Positions 11,860 to 23,054 of a stretch of DNA of 64,000 nucleotides are shown piece by piece (the first letter of the stretch is position 1; the number at the start of each line of letters is the position of its first letter). The translations under genes were made by a program, and so were the position numbers. The notes under the pieces are model-generated. The model saw nothing but the letters and a program-made list of their open reading frames with translations. It did not search any database and was not told the DNA's origin. This DNA comes from Apoderus coryli (Eukaryota > Arthropoda > Insecta > Coleoptera > Attelabidae): contig OU452204.1 in NCBI GenBank assembly GCA_911728435.2, positions 11,780,001 through 11,844,000 on the forward strand, given 5' to 3'.

Positions 11860-12690
11860 CACCCTGTATACTAAATGCATTTAACAGCGCATTCGGGAGT
11901 ATCGGGCTTGAACTAAATATAGAGAAAACACAGATTCTCTACCAGCCTGCACCAAATACTGTGGCGGTCCCACCACATATTCGAATTAGCGGAGACAGAC
12001 TTCAGAACATCGAGAGTTTCTCTTACCTCGGCAGCATTCTCGCGGCGAACGCAAATATCGATGATGAAATTCGGCATCGTATAAGATGGGCAAGCGCATC
12101 TTTTGGCCGACTGAGTTCCTACCCTTACGTATAGCCGTGAGTGCTGGACCACTTATCTGAGGCATTTAAACGCCCTAGAGAAGTACCATTAACGATGCCT
12201 TAGAAGAATTCTCGAAATAAAATGGAATGACACACATCAGCATTTTGGAGGAAGCTGAGTCAAATAGTATCGAGGCGATGATTGTGAGGCACCAGCTGCG
12301 ATGGACTGGACCCGTAATCCGCATGCTAATGGAACGCCTTCCCAAGAGAATCCATTATTCACAGCTTAAGGTCGGCACACGAAATCAGAGGGGGCTGCAA
12401 AAGAGGTACAAGGATGTTCTTAAGACCAACATGAAGAAGTGTGAGAATAGATCGCGAACAACCGACCGAGATGGAGGCGTACCATTTACGAGGGTCATCA
12501 AGTTTTTGAAGAGCAGCGTCGACGACATGAGGATGCAAAGAGACAGCATCGAAAGGAGAGAGAACGCATCGACGGGGCAGCGCACCTACAACAGCTGGTA
12601 AATGATGGTGATTGTTTGTGTCAATTTTGTGACAAGGTTTGCGGTTCGAGGATCGGTCTTTAGAGTTCACAAGATAAATCCCTGAGTTGG
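11860..12690 (+). pseudogene. LINE C-terminal region (post-RT domain and zinc finger)
   Basis: Across frameshifts the plus strand gives NSAFGSIGLELNIEKTQILY, then FSYLGSILAANANIDDEI, RRILRIKWNDTHISIL, HQLRWTGPVIRM..LPKRIHY and QRGLQKRYKDVLKTNMKKC. It ends with CQFCDKVCGSRIGL, a C2H2-like finger start. This order matches the part after the polymerase in a common group of animal endonuclease/reverse-transcriptase LINEs. The YADD core lies upstream of what is preserved. Stops and shifts are frequent, so this is an old copy. Confidence 0.75.
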
Positions 12691-12849
12691 AATAATTCAT
12701 ACTCGTTAGCGAGTGAATGGTGATGATGATCTATAACTTCCATCCTGTGGAGAGGTGATGATTCTGTTTCTAAACATAGACGGATCCAACCATTTATAGT
12801 TGGTTCTATGTCCTTTTCAGCCTTTTCTTTCTCTCCTATATATGTCAAT

Positions 12850-13875
12850 AAAAAAAGCCAACGCTGTATATTTATTAAGGGACTGGGGAATTTTCAAAAT
12901 TTAGTTTATTAAAATATTTGAAGTTTCAGTTCCACTAATATGCTGAAATAATAATTAAATATGTGCTTAAAATACAAACACTTTGTAATTATTATTACAC
13001 TAATCATTTTGAACACATTAGGTATGCCTAAAAAAGTAAACATAATCTTTTATATTTACCATTTTATGTTCTGTACGTATATACCTTTTATATCGATCGC
13101 TGTTTTTTGTCAATTTTTTGTGCGTTTTGAAAAACATAGAATGCTGCGATATAGGTATGTACTATAATATGTTTATTATTTAGTTGAGTTAAAATCACAG
13201 ATCTAGAAACTCGATCCTAGATCTGTGGTCAAAATATTGTTCTTAACGTATTAGGGTGTGTGTCGGTACATTACGTCGCGTGTCGGTATTTGCCGGGGCA
13301 TTATTAACAGGTACCGAAAGCAATTTGAACGGTTTTTGAATTGATTTCAAACGTTTCGCAGTTTTAAATAATACAACACAATACAATAATTAACCGTTAT
13401 TTTCGGTGGTGAATATTGTTAATTAATTTGTTATGATAATATTGTGGGGTAAGTCGTAGTAAATAATTATAGTTACACACTTCTTTTGACAATTAACTGT
13501 TTTGTTATCTATTAATTTGTTGTATTGTGTCCTTACTATAAATCCTGAGATGATGATATGACCTGAAATGGACACTTACCAATTTTTGTTGTTTTATATG
13601 TGATTGTTTTATTATAATGAATTTTTTATTTCTCAATTTATAATATATTAAATAATGTTAGAATCTTATAGAGAATCAAAAAAAGTATTTATATACAGGG
13701 TTTTCCAAAAGAAAAACATATGCAATACGTGTATTTACTACACGGACTACCCTATATAGGTACATTTCTGATACGTCGTAAACGAACAACTTAAAACCAT
13801 AGGCGTTTTTTTCCAAAAAAATTTCCTCTAAATTTGATAAAATTTATGCGTGACTTTTGGTCCTCACTCTAAATA
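12850..13875. other. AT-rich DNA with a short perfect hairpin
   Basis: The only structure seen is a perfect 11-base stem with a 10-base loop at 13,196-13,227 (CACAGATCTAG and CTAGATCTGTG). No gene is visible. Confidence 0.4.
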
Positions 13876-14068
13876 ATGAAACAGACATTTACATTTCAGA
13901 TTAAAATATAAGGCCTAATTATTTTTTTCAATTTTGCAAACTAATTTTTTTGATTCCAATAGTTATAAAAGATACTACAGCAGAAACCCTAAAAATTGTA
14001 TATTTATTTTTTTTTATCATCCATAATAACGGCTCTAGTTGGGCCTCAAGATATAATGAATGACCCTG
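13876..14068 (+). repeat. MITE family M2, copy
   Basis: The element ends in 'tgaatgaccctg' followed by TA. Related copies are at 21,619-21,805 (opposite strand), about 22,335-22,493 and about 26,360-26,519. All share a catccataataacgg core. It is short and noncoding, and its CAGGGTC-like end with TA beside it suggests mobilisation by a mariner-type transposase. Confidence 0.6.
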
Positions 14069-14088
14069 TATACTATACATAAATTATA

Positions 14089-14251
14089 CAGGGTGGCCCA
14101 TTAGTGTGTGGGCGGAAGATATCTCAAAATCTATAAGCGATAGATACAAAAATCTTTTACAAAACTTTTAGGCAAAAGTGTTTTCAATTATACAGAGTAG
14201 TTCACAAACGCACAGCATGCCAAAGTTGCATTTTCTTAATGCGACACCCTG
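14089..14251 (+). repeat. MITE family M1, copy 1
   Basis: The element starts CAGGGTGGCCCATTAG, ends CGACACCCTG, and has TA on both sides. A second copy in the opposite direction is at 17,298-17,481. The ends and the TA duplication are as expected for a mariner-mobilised non-autonomous element. Confidence 0.7.
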
Positions 14252-14810
14252 TATAAGTTTCTAGTAAACATAGAACCATATGATATTGACGAATATATAA
14301 GTAATACTAATTTATAGCATGTCCATAATAGTTAATTTCTTTGTATATAGTTTGTAAGATGTTATTCATTTTATGTAACTTACATGATATTGAAATAAAG
14401 AACATTATTATTATGTAATATACATATATATGGAGACTATTTAGTTTCATGAAAAATTTGTTCGCGTTCAAAAATAGTGTAAAAAGGGGTAAGAAGGACT
14501 TTAAAAAAACGTATTTCTTAAACATCGCAGAAATATTAACTAGTTATTTATAGCTTTGATAGAATATAACTTATAAAATGTGTCATAAATAACTTACTTT
14601 CATAGGCGTTCGTAAGTAGTGGAAAAAGGGTCAAAACATAAAAAATATATATTTCCTAAACTTATTCGGGATATGGAATAATTTCTCATAGTTGTGATAC
14701 AATATAAGCTAAAAAATATTCCATAACAGAATTGGTTCACACAGGCGTTCGAAAATAGTCTAAAAAAATGGATAAAAACGAAAAAAAAAATGTTTCCGAA
14801 ATATATTTTT

Positions 14811-15641
14811 TGCCATTGAACCCATGTTCCCAAACGCTTCGTTATCGAGATACAAGGTGTTCAAATTAACCTTTTTGTTAATTTCTCAACAACTAGCTAA
14901 CCGATTTTGACAAAATTTTACATGCATTTGGGGACCTATAATAAATATAATCTGCATTATTTTGACTTTCATTTCATTGGCGTAGATATAGGGGACATGT
15001 GGGTAAATTTTACACATAAATTAATAAAAGACAGCTTTGACAAGCTTCAATAATTTAAATTATTACTTTTTTAAAAGTAGCAACTTATAAGCTACAAAAA
15101 AGTTAATTACGTCGATGTTGTGATTTCTACAATTTTTATGGAAACCGATGAATTGCAAGTTAACGGTAGATTTAAATCAAAATAACGTTTACCAGAAAAC
15201 CAAATGAAAAATCAAAGTTGCCATGGAAAACGATATAATACTAACAAATTACTTAACAACAAATTTTAATGCCTATCAGTACAATTGAAAATTTAACAAT
15301 AAAAAAACTAAACTCGAAATTAAAATAAGAAAATTCATAACAACTGTTCAAATTGCCCTCCATTGACAGTAATACACATTCTACATCTTTCAACTTATTA
15401 ATTTTTTGTAGTTCTAATAAGGATATCATGATCGTTCTTATTTCCCTAGCAGCTTCATGAACTCTCTCCAGTAGTTGGTTTTCATTTACAATTGGTACAC
15501 TGTAAACCAATTGTTCCATGTACACCCATAAAAAGAAGACGAGCGGATCAAGATCCTGAAAAAACATAATTTGACCACTAAATTTGGACACCCTGTATCT
15601 GGATAACGAAGCATTTGCGGACATGGGTTCATTGGCAAAAA
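14811..15641. repeat. Element with about 60-base inverted repeats around a mariner scrap
   Basis: The left edge (tgccattgaacccatg..) and the right edge (reverse complement, tgccaatgaacccatg..) are inverted copies that extend through a CAGGGTGTCCAAATT-like transposon end. The interval between them contains a minus-strand mariner C-terminus (15,253-15,600). This is probably a deletion derivative. Confidence 0.55.
15253..15600 (-). pseudogene. Mariner (DD41D-like) C-terminal fragment
   Basis: The minus strand reads DLDPLVFFLWVYMEQLVYSV, then NENQLLERVHEAAREIRT. This corresponds to the PDL.PLDFFLWGY.K.LVY block and the following helical region of DD41D-type transposases. The catalytic Asp in PLDFF is replaced by Val (PLVFF). 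Nothing N-terminal is preserved, and the segment is enclosed in inverted repeats (14,811-15,641). Confidence 0.7.
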
Positions 15642-16044
15642 ATGCTTAAATTGTTTTTAGTAATCTCCAGTTTTTCTTTGTTGCAACCATAATGAATCAC
15701 CCTGTATATAGTATTGATATAAGATAACCTAACTAACAAAAATCAATTATTTTGCGCACAAGAACTTGGCCTAGAGGATCTCAAATATAAAATATGTACG
15801 TATAAATATAGTGCCTCCAAAGGGAACAATTTTTATTTAAAAACAAAAAAGTTAAATTACATCTTTATTTTAATAATTTACAAAGAGACGCTCTTAAAAA
15901 ATAAAAATATATTTTTTTTTTGACAATTTAAGTCTAAATAGAATAAAATCTTAGCTTAAATTAAATGAAAAAATTCCTATTTCTTTTGCCTAAACAAGTA
16001 CACGAACTAAATTAAACTAAATTATAAACAATGTTAGAAAATTT

Positions 16045-16217
16045 AGTTTAACAAATGCTCAAAATGTTGACCACCTTGTTGGCGACACTTCCGCAATCTT
16101 TAAATAAATGAATTTTTAGCTCGTTGGAGCATTTTGGAAGTAATGGATGCAAAAACATTTCGTATTCTAATCTTCATGTCTTCTACGGTGCTGGTGACTC
16201 ACGGTAAACTATTTCTT
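16045..16217 (-). pseudogene. Mariner C-terminal fragment
   Basis: The minus strand reads KEIVYRES, VEDMKIRIRNVFASIT, KMLQRAKNSFI, stop, RLRKCRQQGGQHFEHLLN, stop. The ending GG.HFEHLL is the usual C-terminus of many insect mariner transposases. The fossil is cut exactly where the 640-base palindrome begins (16,218), and I could not find its continuation on the far side. Confidence 0.7.
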
Positions 16218-16295
16218 TTTTGTAAATAGGAAATAAAACGTCAAACTCCACGAAATCAATTTAATACACCACACTTAATGTGTTAGGTGGATTAA

Positions 16296-16344
16296 ACTAC
16301 CATACATGTGTTCGAAGTTCGCTAGCTTCATCATCAGTGGCAAT
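16296..16344 (-). ncRNA. Hammerhead motif, damaged copy in left arm
   Basis: This is the inverted copy of the ribozyme at 16,732-16,779. The core CTGATGA and both stem I strands are kept. The GAAA core is broken by one extra base (GAACAC) and stem II has a mismatch. It is unlikely to cleave. Confidence 0.55.
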
Positions 16345-16731
16345 ATCTGTAGATAATCTGTATTTTGAAAGTATTACATCATTTGGTTAAAACTAGGAGT
16401 ACTTTAAGAGTAATGTGTTGAAGTCACTTCGAGGAAAAATATTATTAATGGTTAATGAGAATAAAATATAATTATTATATTACATTTTTTGGTTTTCTTT
16501 TTATTTATCATCTCGACTAACAAACTTTTTAAAAAAAAATTTATGATTTTTTGTATTACGCAGCAACTAATACTTCTCTTGTTTAAACAAGTGTAATATA
16601 ATAATTATATTTTATTCTCATTAACAATTAATAATATTTTTCCTCGAAGTGACTTCAACACATTACTCTTAAAGTACTCCTAGTTTTAACCAAATGATGT
16701 AATACTTTCAAAATATAGACTCTCTACAGAT

Positions 16732-16779
16732 ATTGCCACTGATGATGAAGCTAGCGAGCTTCGAAACATGTATGGTAGT
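16732..16779 (+). ncRNA. Hammerhead ribozyme, type I with minimal stem III
   Basis: The self-cleaving core is complete. Stem I pairs ATTGCCA (16,732-738) with TGGTAGT (16,773-779) over seven pairs, two of them G-U. The conserved CTGATGA is at 16,739-745, followed by one bulged T. Stem II pairs GAAGCT (747-752) with AGCTTC (757-762) around an AGCG loop. The conserved GAAA is at 763-766. Stem III is minimal: A66-U71 and C67-G70 around AU. Cleavage is predicted after A16,772 (GUA). A short stem III and an extra base after CUGAUGA are features I associate with ribozymes of Penelope-like retroelements. Activity is not shown. Confidence 0.75.
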
Positions 16780-16857
16780 TTAATCGACCTAACACATTAG
16801 GTGTGGTGTATTAAATTGATTTCGTGGAGTTTGACGTTTTATTTCCTATTTACAAAA

Positions 16858-17297
16858 CATTCACTCCACTTAAGAATGGAATACTTCTTTAAAAAAATAT
16901 ATCTTTTTTTTTCGATAGGGTTGGAGGAACTTTTATTTGCCAATTATCAAAATAAAGCTGTAATTTACCTTCGTTGTTTTAAATAGAAAATAAAACTAAT
17001 TAAAATGACCAAAATTTTTCGTCAATTTTTGCTTTTTTCTTTACCTAATAATTTTTTATTAAAAATCAGTTAGCCTTAAGTTTATTAAATATGATAAAAA
17101 TCAAAAGTATAGCAAAGGGACTTTAATGCTTTACACACATTTTCCCATAAAAATACAATTTAGAAAACCACCACCCTGCAAAATTACAAATCAGACGTCA
17201 ATAAAATCCAGGAAACCGGAGAAAAGAAGGGAATTCAAACGGATCTGAGACCAAAAATCTTGTATTTTAGAGCGGCATTTATTTATGTTAAAATATA
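16858..17297. other. AT-rich DNA, nothing recognised
   Basis: A 61-codon plus-strand frame covers the start of this interval but has no family resemblance. Nothing else is seen. Confidence 0.4.
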
Positions 17298-17481
17298 CAG
17301 GGTGTCGCATTAAGAAAAAGCAAGTGTGGTCTGCTGCGCGTTTGTGAACTACCCTGTATAATTGGAAACATTTTTGGGTTGTACATCTCTTCAGTGCCTA
17401 AAAGTTTTGTAAATAATTTTTTTTGTCTATCGCTTATAGATCTTGAAATATCTTCCGGCCACACACTAATGGACCAACCTG
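17298..17481 (-). repeat. MITE family M1, copy 2
   Basis: This is the reverse complement of the copy at 14,089-14,251. It starts CAGGGTGTCGCATTAAG, ends GGACCAACCTG, and has TA on both sides. It abuts the left end of the large tandem array. Confidence 0.7.
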
Positions 17482-17575
17482 TATAACTAGCATTTTACGC
17501 AGGATCCAAAAAAAATTCTATTTGAAATAAACAAGTTGACATAAAATTCCCGTATAATCGGAAGTGCGATTATCT

Positions 17576-18125
17576 TGACTATTTCCTTCTTGTTAATATC
17601 CACCAATCACAAACGCGCAATTTTGAATTACAAATCGTTTTTTTTAAGTTAGTACCGCCTAAACGAGTACTGACTTTATGGCCTCGTGCCACTTTTTGAG
17701 TAACATACAGCGAGCTCAGTTTTTATTTTTCTCAATTATTGTTAAAATAAATCCTTAACTAAAGTGGAGCAGTATAAGTGGCGCCCGTCCGGGGTTCGAA
17801 CCATACACACCGGTACGACCTGCTCCTGATTTATAATTGGTTTCTAGATGGAAAAACTTTATGTCAGCACCTGTCAGCAGTTTTTTCGAGTTTACCCGCG
17901 GCAAAACTTGACAGCTTGTTATCACCAAAAATTACATTACCTTTGATAACAATGTTTGCAGAATAATTTGTTACTCAAATACCATTCGGGCATGTAAATT
18001 TTCATGTGAAAAAAAAATCGAAAAAACACAATGCAAAGTAAATTTTTTTTAACAAAATGCCTTCGTGCAGGTGGAGCAAAACCAGCACTCACTTCTTGTT
18101 AAAATATTACTTAGCAACGTGATAT
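17576..18125 (+). mobile_element. Copy-1-specific insert, possible LTR retrotransposon remnant
   Basis: Copies 2-4 lack this piece. It contains an aataaa signal near 17,750 followed closely by TGGCGCCCGTCCGGGG at 17,779. That resembles a primer-binding site beginning TGGCGCC, as used by tRNA-primed LTR elements. The reverse complement reads GGTTCGAACCCC then GACGGGCGCCA, like a tRNA 3' end, although the arm spacing is off by one. No gag or pol is visible. Confidence 0.35.
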
Positions 18126-18587
18126 TACTTACGAAAATATTTAACGATGTGGCATATCTATCGACTTTAGTAGACCCCTCAATTTTCATAAATGTCATAA
18201 TTATAGTTTTCGCAATATGTACCTATCGTGATTACTCCTGCAGAAACACTCTGTAGATACAAGTTAATATTTTAAAATTGCATCAAAATATATTTTACAG
18301 AAACATAGTGTCGCGAATGATGACTCAGTTGTTTACTTTCTCGGTGAATTTTCGTTCTGTTTTTATATTATTATTTGTACTATTTTAAAATATTTTATAG
18401 AAGTACAGTAGAGAATTGTTTGTAGGTACGTTTTTATATTTTTGTGGCAGGGCAATTTATCTTTTTTGCCTATTATTTTTCAATACGTTTTATAAAGTTT
18501 TTATGTTTTAAATATTATTTCGCTCAGTTTATAATCTTTCGGTGAACTGTAAGGGTGTGTGTTATAGTTTCTGTGTTTATTTTGCAG

Positions 18588-18806
18588 ATATTTATCACAG
18601 TCGCGGTCGTCGGGTCTATCGCGTAATACTAATCTGTTCGTGTATGTGAACAAATACGTTATGCGATTTCTAATGTCGAGCTACTTACGTTGTTAATCCA
18701 AATGTGTTATTTTGTGAAAAATTGTGTGCTTTGATAGACGTGAAGCCTCTGAGTATTGGTATGGAAATGGTATGCAGGAGTATAAGCAAAGGAAGGAGTA
18801 TTAGGT
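18588..18806 (+). ncRNA. Array exon-like island E1, copy 1
   Basis: The island is preceded by ttattttgcag and followed by gtaagt. The counterpart islands are 23,055-23,276 and 27,112-27,345. Stops close the frames. It is about 219 bases and contains the GTCGGGTC.ATCGCGTAA and GAGCTACTTACGTTG blocks shared by all copies. Confidence 0.6.
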
Positions 18807-19866
18807 GTAAGTTACTTTAATTTGAATATTGATAATTTTCTAAGGGCGAACGAGGTGAGGGTACATCAGCCTGCAGCTCAAAATACCTACATTTTTGGAA
18901 TTATTTTTTATGTGATTATGGTATTACACTAATAATCAGAGTTTTTAGTTAACGTAATGACCCGCACAATTTTTCACATTTTCTTAACTTTATTTATAAT
19001 GCTTACCTTAGAACTGAATGAAACTTAATAATAGTTGGAACATACCTATACATATAGTTTTTTTTCTTAAATAAATAATACAATCTTTTGTTTGGTTAGA
19101 TAGTATTGAGTTGGTTTGGCTTAGTTTCCGTGAATTCTAGTATTGCGATCCATAGATTTTATTGCCAATTTCTGGTCGACGACTTCTTTATTATTTATTA
19201 CATTAGAAAAAAATCCAAATAAGTAGTTATTTAGAGCTACAGGATAAAGTACCAGCCACGCGAGCGGGATAATCTTGTTCCATTCATAATTTTACTCGCT
19301 TAGATCAACATATTTAAATTTAGCAATCCTGTACCCAATTTCTGAAATAGTTGTAAATGCTTGTTACAAAATTATTTATATAGAAGCAATTTTTTGAAAG
19401 ACCCAATTTCAGCCCATGTTACGAATGACATAATTATTTAAATTCAATTCAGAATATTCTTTCAACTGAGGTAATTTTTATAGTACGTTTGGATAAATCT
19501 GGGAAACAATTTCTCCAAAATTTAGCCTCAACTCAATGGCATCAGCATGAATCATTTAATCGTCAAAATATGACTTTTCTCTTAGATTACACAATAATTA
19601 ATTCTTCTAAAAAATATTGTATAGTTGGAAATTAAAAAGGAACTTGCATAGAAGTAACTTAATTTTAACTTCGGTTATTTCCATTTAAGAAATCAAACAA
19701 TTTTTAAATTTTTTCCAATTCATTTATTTTACGATTACGATGTAAATATTTTAAATTATTTCATCTTAAGGAATCTTCTCTATTTGTTCACATGTCTAAA
19801 ACTTTATAACTTGCTTTTAAATGACTGTACAATTTGTTTAAAATACTTTTTTTTTGTACATTTCAG

Positions 19867-19946
19867 AAGTGCCCATTGGCCCTAGTTTAGTTAGGTTAAG
19901 CATGGAATGGATTGGAGTTTAATGCAGAATTATTAGTCACATAATG
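19867..19946 (+). ncRNA. Array exon-like island E2, copy 1
   Basis: The island is bounded by tacatttcag and gtaggta. Its block AAGTGCCCATTGGCCC is shared with copy 2, and copy 3 differs slightly. It is 80 bases long, with 85 and 82 in the other copies. Confidence 0.55.
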
Positions 19947-20109
19947 GTAGGTATTCTTCAAATAAATACGAGTAAATAAATAAATAAATTCATTAATATT
20001 AGGCACAATAATTTTTTATTAGAAACAAAAACAAACACAAAAAGCAGAAAAACAATCCGATTGAGTTACTAATTTCGGTGTATTTTAAGTTTTACTTTCT
20101 TTGTTACAG

Positions 20110-20381
20110 ATATTTAAAATGATACAACGTTCGCCGGTGACGCGTAAATAAAAATTAGTGAGTTATTTTATTTGCTCCTCGGAACTGTGGACTTTTGTGA
20201 GTTTTTGAGGTGGCAATTGCGATTTTAGAAGTCGTTGTTCGTTAAATTAATAAGTAGCTCGGCTCGTGATTTTAGTGTCGAAAAAAATTAAAATGAGGAT
20301 TTCTATTGGACAATAGCAGATGGAAGCGTGGTAAAGAATTCATGGATTTGAAGAGGAGAGGATACTGGAAACACTTGAGGT
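20110..20381 (+). ncRNA. Array exon-like island E3, copy 1
   Basis: The island is bounded by ttgttacag and gtaagt and is exactly 272 bases, as in both other copies. The three plus frames close early; the longest ATG frame here is MIQRSPVTRK then stop. Equal length beside very unequal introns argues that this sequence is constrained or was recently homogenised. Confidence 0.65.
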
Positions 20382-20648
20382 GTAAGTTAATTTAAAAATA
20401 TATGTATATACGAGTATTGCTGTTGACAAAGAATGGAATAGTACTTTTTCGTTATCATCCTCTTACAATTATTAAGAATTTTACCACAAAAGATTAATAG
20501 TTGCTTGCATTTGATTGTTTATAACTTTTTTTAAATTATCGCGTATATCCACAATCATTTTACAAATAATCGAATTAAGTATTCACTGTTCAACCAAATT
20601 CAATAAATATATAATATAAACAGACCTATAAGTTTTACTTTTTTGCAG

Positions 20649-20910
20649 GAGAGCTCTCCAGTAAAAGTCTTTCAGAACCATGGGAAACAGGAAAGTTACA
20701 GTAATCAATAGGAAGGCTGTGTTGAAGTTATAAGATTCAAAGATTGTAGTTTCTACATTTTAATTTAATTTAGTTGAACATGACAATTTTTTTAAAGCAA
20801 TTTATCTTGTTTACACACAACTTCAAAATCATAAATGTTTCAAAATTTCAAGTTTGTGTAGGTATCATCATATAATAAATAAAAACTTCAAAATTAATCC
20901 TAAATAAATT
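20649..20910 (+). ncRNA. Array exon-like island E4, copy 1 (3' end uncertain)
   Basis: A strong acceptor (acttttttgcag) precedes GAGAGCTCTCCAGTAAAAG. No conserved donor follows, but an aataaa signal lies near 20,894-20,905 in this copy and at matching places near 25,525 and 30,605. E4 may be a terminal exon. The end coordinate is approximate. Confidence 0.45.
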
Positions 20911-21095
20911 TCAATAATGTTAGAATTTCAATACAGCAGCCTTAATCAACTCTCAGGTTATACTTATCCACACAATGAACATCACAAAGCTACAATACCA
21001 ATTTATGAATTCTCTAACAAGATTTACTTAAATCAGGTTGGTTGGTTAATAATATTGCATTGACTGTGAAAATTAAAACCAATTATGTTTTGCAG

Positions 21096-21258
21096 ATAGA
21101 GTTATCCTGTAACGAGTATAGCAATAACGTATTAGTAATTCATTCCAAACAATGATAATGTTGATGGGAAGCGGAAAAATTTGCGAAGAATTATCCAGTT
21201 GCGATACTGTTACAATCCGAAATGAATCTAGATACTCATATACTTTTTTCTTATGCAG
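21096..21258 (+). ncRNA. Array exon-like island E5, copy 1
   Basis: The island is bounded by tgttttgcag and gttagt and is 163 bases, against 162 in copies 2 and 3. All three forward frames contain stops. It follows E4 and precedes the next repeat unit, so a transcript could splice from it into the next copy. Confidence 0.6.
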
Positions 21259-21618
21259 GTTAGTTTGATCCTCTATAAGACTCATAATAATAATAAATAA
21301 CTTTATTTCCTATTAAGGGATATCTCAAAAAAATAAATAAATATATTTAAAAAACAAAATAATACACTTCTTGTATATAAGAACATTAAGCGACACAGGC
21401 ACACTTTGTAATTACAATTTTAATTTTTAATCTTATTATGAGACCACACTGTATAAAAAAACAAATAAGATGATGTTACGAACGTAGTTAAAACAAACAA
21501 GAATCTTCATGCACAATTAGGTATTCAAAATTAAGGACAAATAACGATTTTTTGTCGACCATCAAACACCATTTTATACATAAAACATAAATATTTCAAA
21601 AACTGCTAGACATAGTTA

Positions 21619-21805
21619 CAGGGTCATTCATTATATCTTGACACCCAACTAGAGCAGTTATTATGGATGATGGAAACATATTTTAAATATAAAAGTTTGA
21701 GGGTCTCTGTTGTAGTATCTTTTAGAACTATTGAAATCAACAAACTTAAGTTTGCAAAATGAAAAAAAAAAAAGATTATGCTTTATATTTTAAATGAAAC
21801 ACCCT
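21619..21805 (-). repeat. MITE family M2, copy inside array copy 1
   Basis: The element starts CAGGGTCATTCATTATATC after a TA and ends accctata. It is in the opposite direction to the 13,876 copy. It is absent from the same place in array copies 2 and 3, so it inserted after duplication or was lost there. Confidence 0.6.
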
Positions 21806-22334
21806 ATATATTATAATATAAATGAAAGACCTTTTTGTTCTGATTTCAAAAAAGTATAGGTTATTGTTATTAGCTTCAGCCGTTCTTGCGATATTTTAGG
21901 TTAAAACTTGAATTTTGGTGACTAGAAAATCATCAACTTTATTGTTTATATTTTTCGGAAAATAATCAAGGGTACCCTGATTGCAATAATTATAAATAAA
22001 TATAAAGGAGTAAAACTTATTTCTAAAAATAACGACAAAACTAAACTAATTATTATTAATTATAATAGATAATGGTTATGCGTCGGCGCTTAAGCCATCA
22101 GATCTAAATTAACAAAATATTTATACCTCGAAAGTAAAGTAAAATATCACGTTCTTCATTTAAATTTCTTTCTATTGTCTGAGTTGTTCAACGGAAGCGT
22201 TGAACGCTATTTTGATCTGCAAAATTTTTAATTACATTCTTAATTGTGTTTATTGAAGCAACTTTTTATCTTCTATTTGTCTTTTTTCTTATAACATTTC
22301 ATTCATAATAACATGTCAATCGTATTCAGGGCAC

Positions 22335-22493
22335 ACTTGCCTAATTATTTTTTAAATTTTGCGAACTAGTTTTTTTGATTGCAATAGTTTTTAAAATATA
22401 CTACAGCAGAAAGCCTAAAAAATTTAAATTTATTTTTTTCTATCATCCATAATAACGGCGCTGCGTGGTGTCAAGATAAAATGATTGACCGTG
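22335..22493 (+). repeat. MITE family M2 remnant, between array copies 1 and 2
   Basis: The shared core catccataataacggcgctg and a degenerate tgaccgtg end identify the family. The same element sits at the matching junction between copies 2 and 3 (26,360-26,519), so it was duplicated with the unit. Confidence 0.6.
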
Positions 22494-23054
22494 TACATTA
22501 TACATACATTCTATATCTAGCATATCACGCAGGATCCAATTAATGTAATAATATATAGGCTGTTCAATTTGAAATAAGTAATAAATAAATTCCCGTATAA
22601 CCGGAAGTGCGATTATATTGAAAATATTTTAGCGAGGTTGTCCCTATCGACTTTAGTAGACTCCTAAATTTTCATAAGTGTCCTATATAATTATTATAGT
22701 TTTCCTGCAGGAACACCCCGTAGATATAAGTTAATATTTTAAAATTTGATCCAAATATATTTTACAGAAACAGTGTCGCGAATGATGACTCAGTTGTTTA
22801 CATTCTCGGTGATTTTTTTCCTGTTTTAATATTATTATTTGTACCTACCATTTTAAAATACTTTATAGAACTACAGTAGATTTGTGTGTACATTTTTCTG
22901 TTTTTGTGGCACGGCGATTTATCGATTTTTCTTTTCTGTGTTTTATATTTCAATACGTTTTATAAAGTTTTTATGTTTTAAATATTATTTCGTTCGTTTA
23001 TAAACTTTTGGTGAACTGTTAGGGTGTGTTATAGTTTCTTTGTTTATTTTGCAG

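Larger units (their letters stand above)
16218..16857. repeat. 640-base palindromic element, probable Penelope-like terminal repeat pair
   Basis: The left arm (16,218-16,483) and right arm (16,593-16,857) are near-perfect inverted copies around a 109-base spacer. Each arm contains a hammerhead-type motif reading toward its outer end. Penelope-like retroelements are known to carry hammerhead ribozymes in their terminal repeats and to leave inverted terminal arrangements. I therefore infer a remnant of such an element. No reverse transcriptase or GIY-YIG domain is present in the spacer. Confidence 0.65.

Noticed and set aside
17779..17815. tRNA gene suggested by ggggttcgaacc
   Set aside because: The D arm, anticodon arm and acceptor pairing are missing, and the arm spacing is off by one. 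A primer-binding-site explanation fits slightly better.
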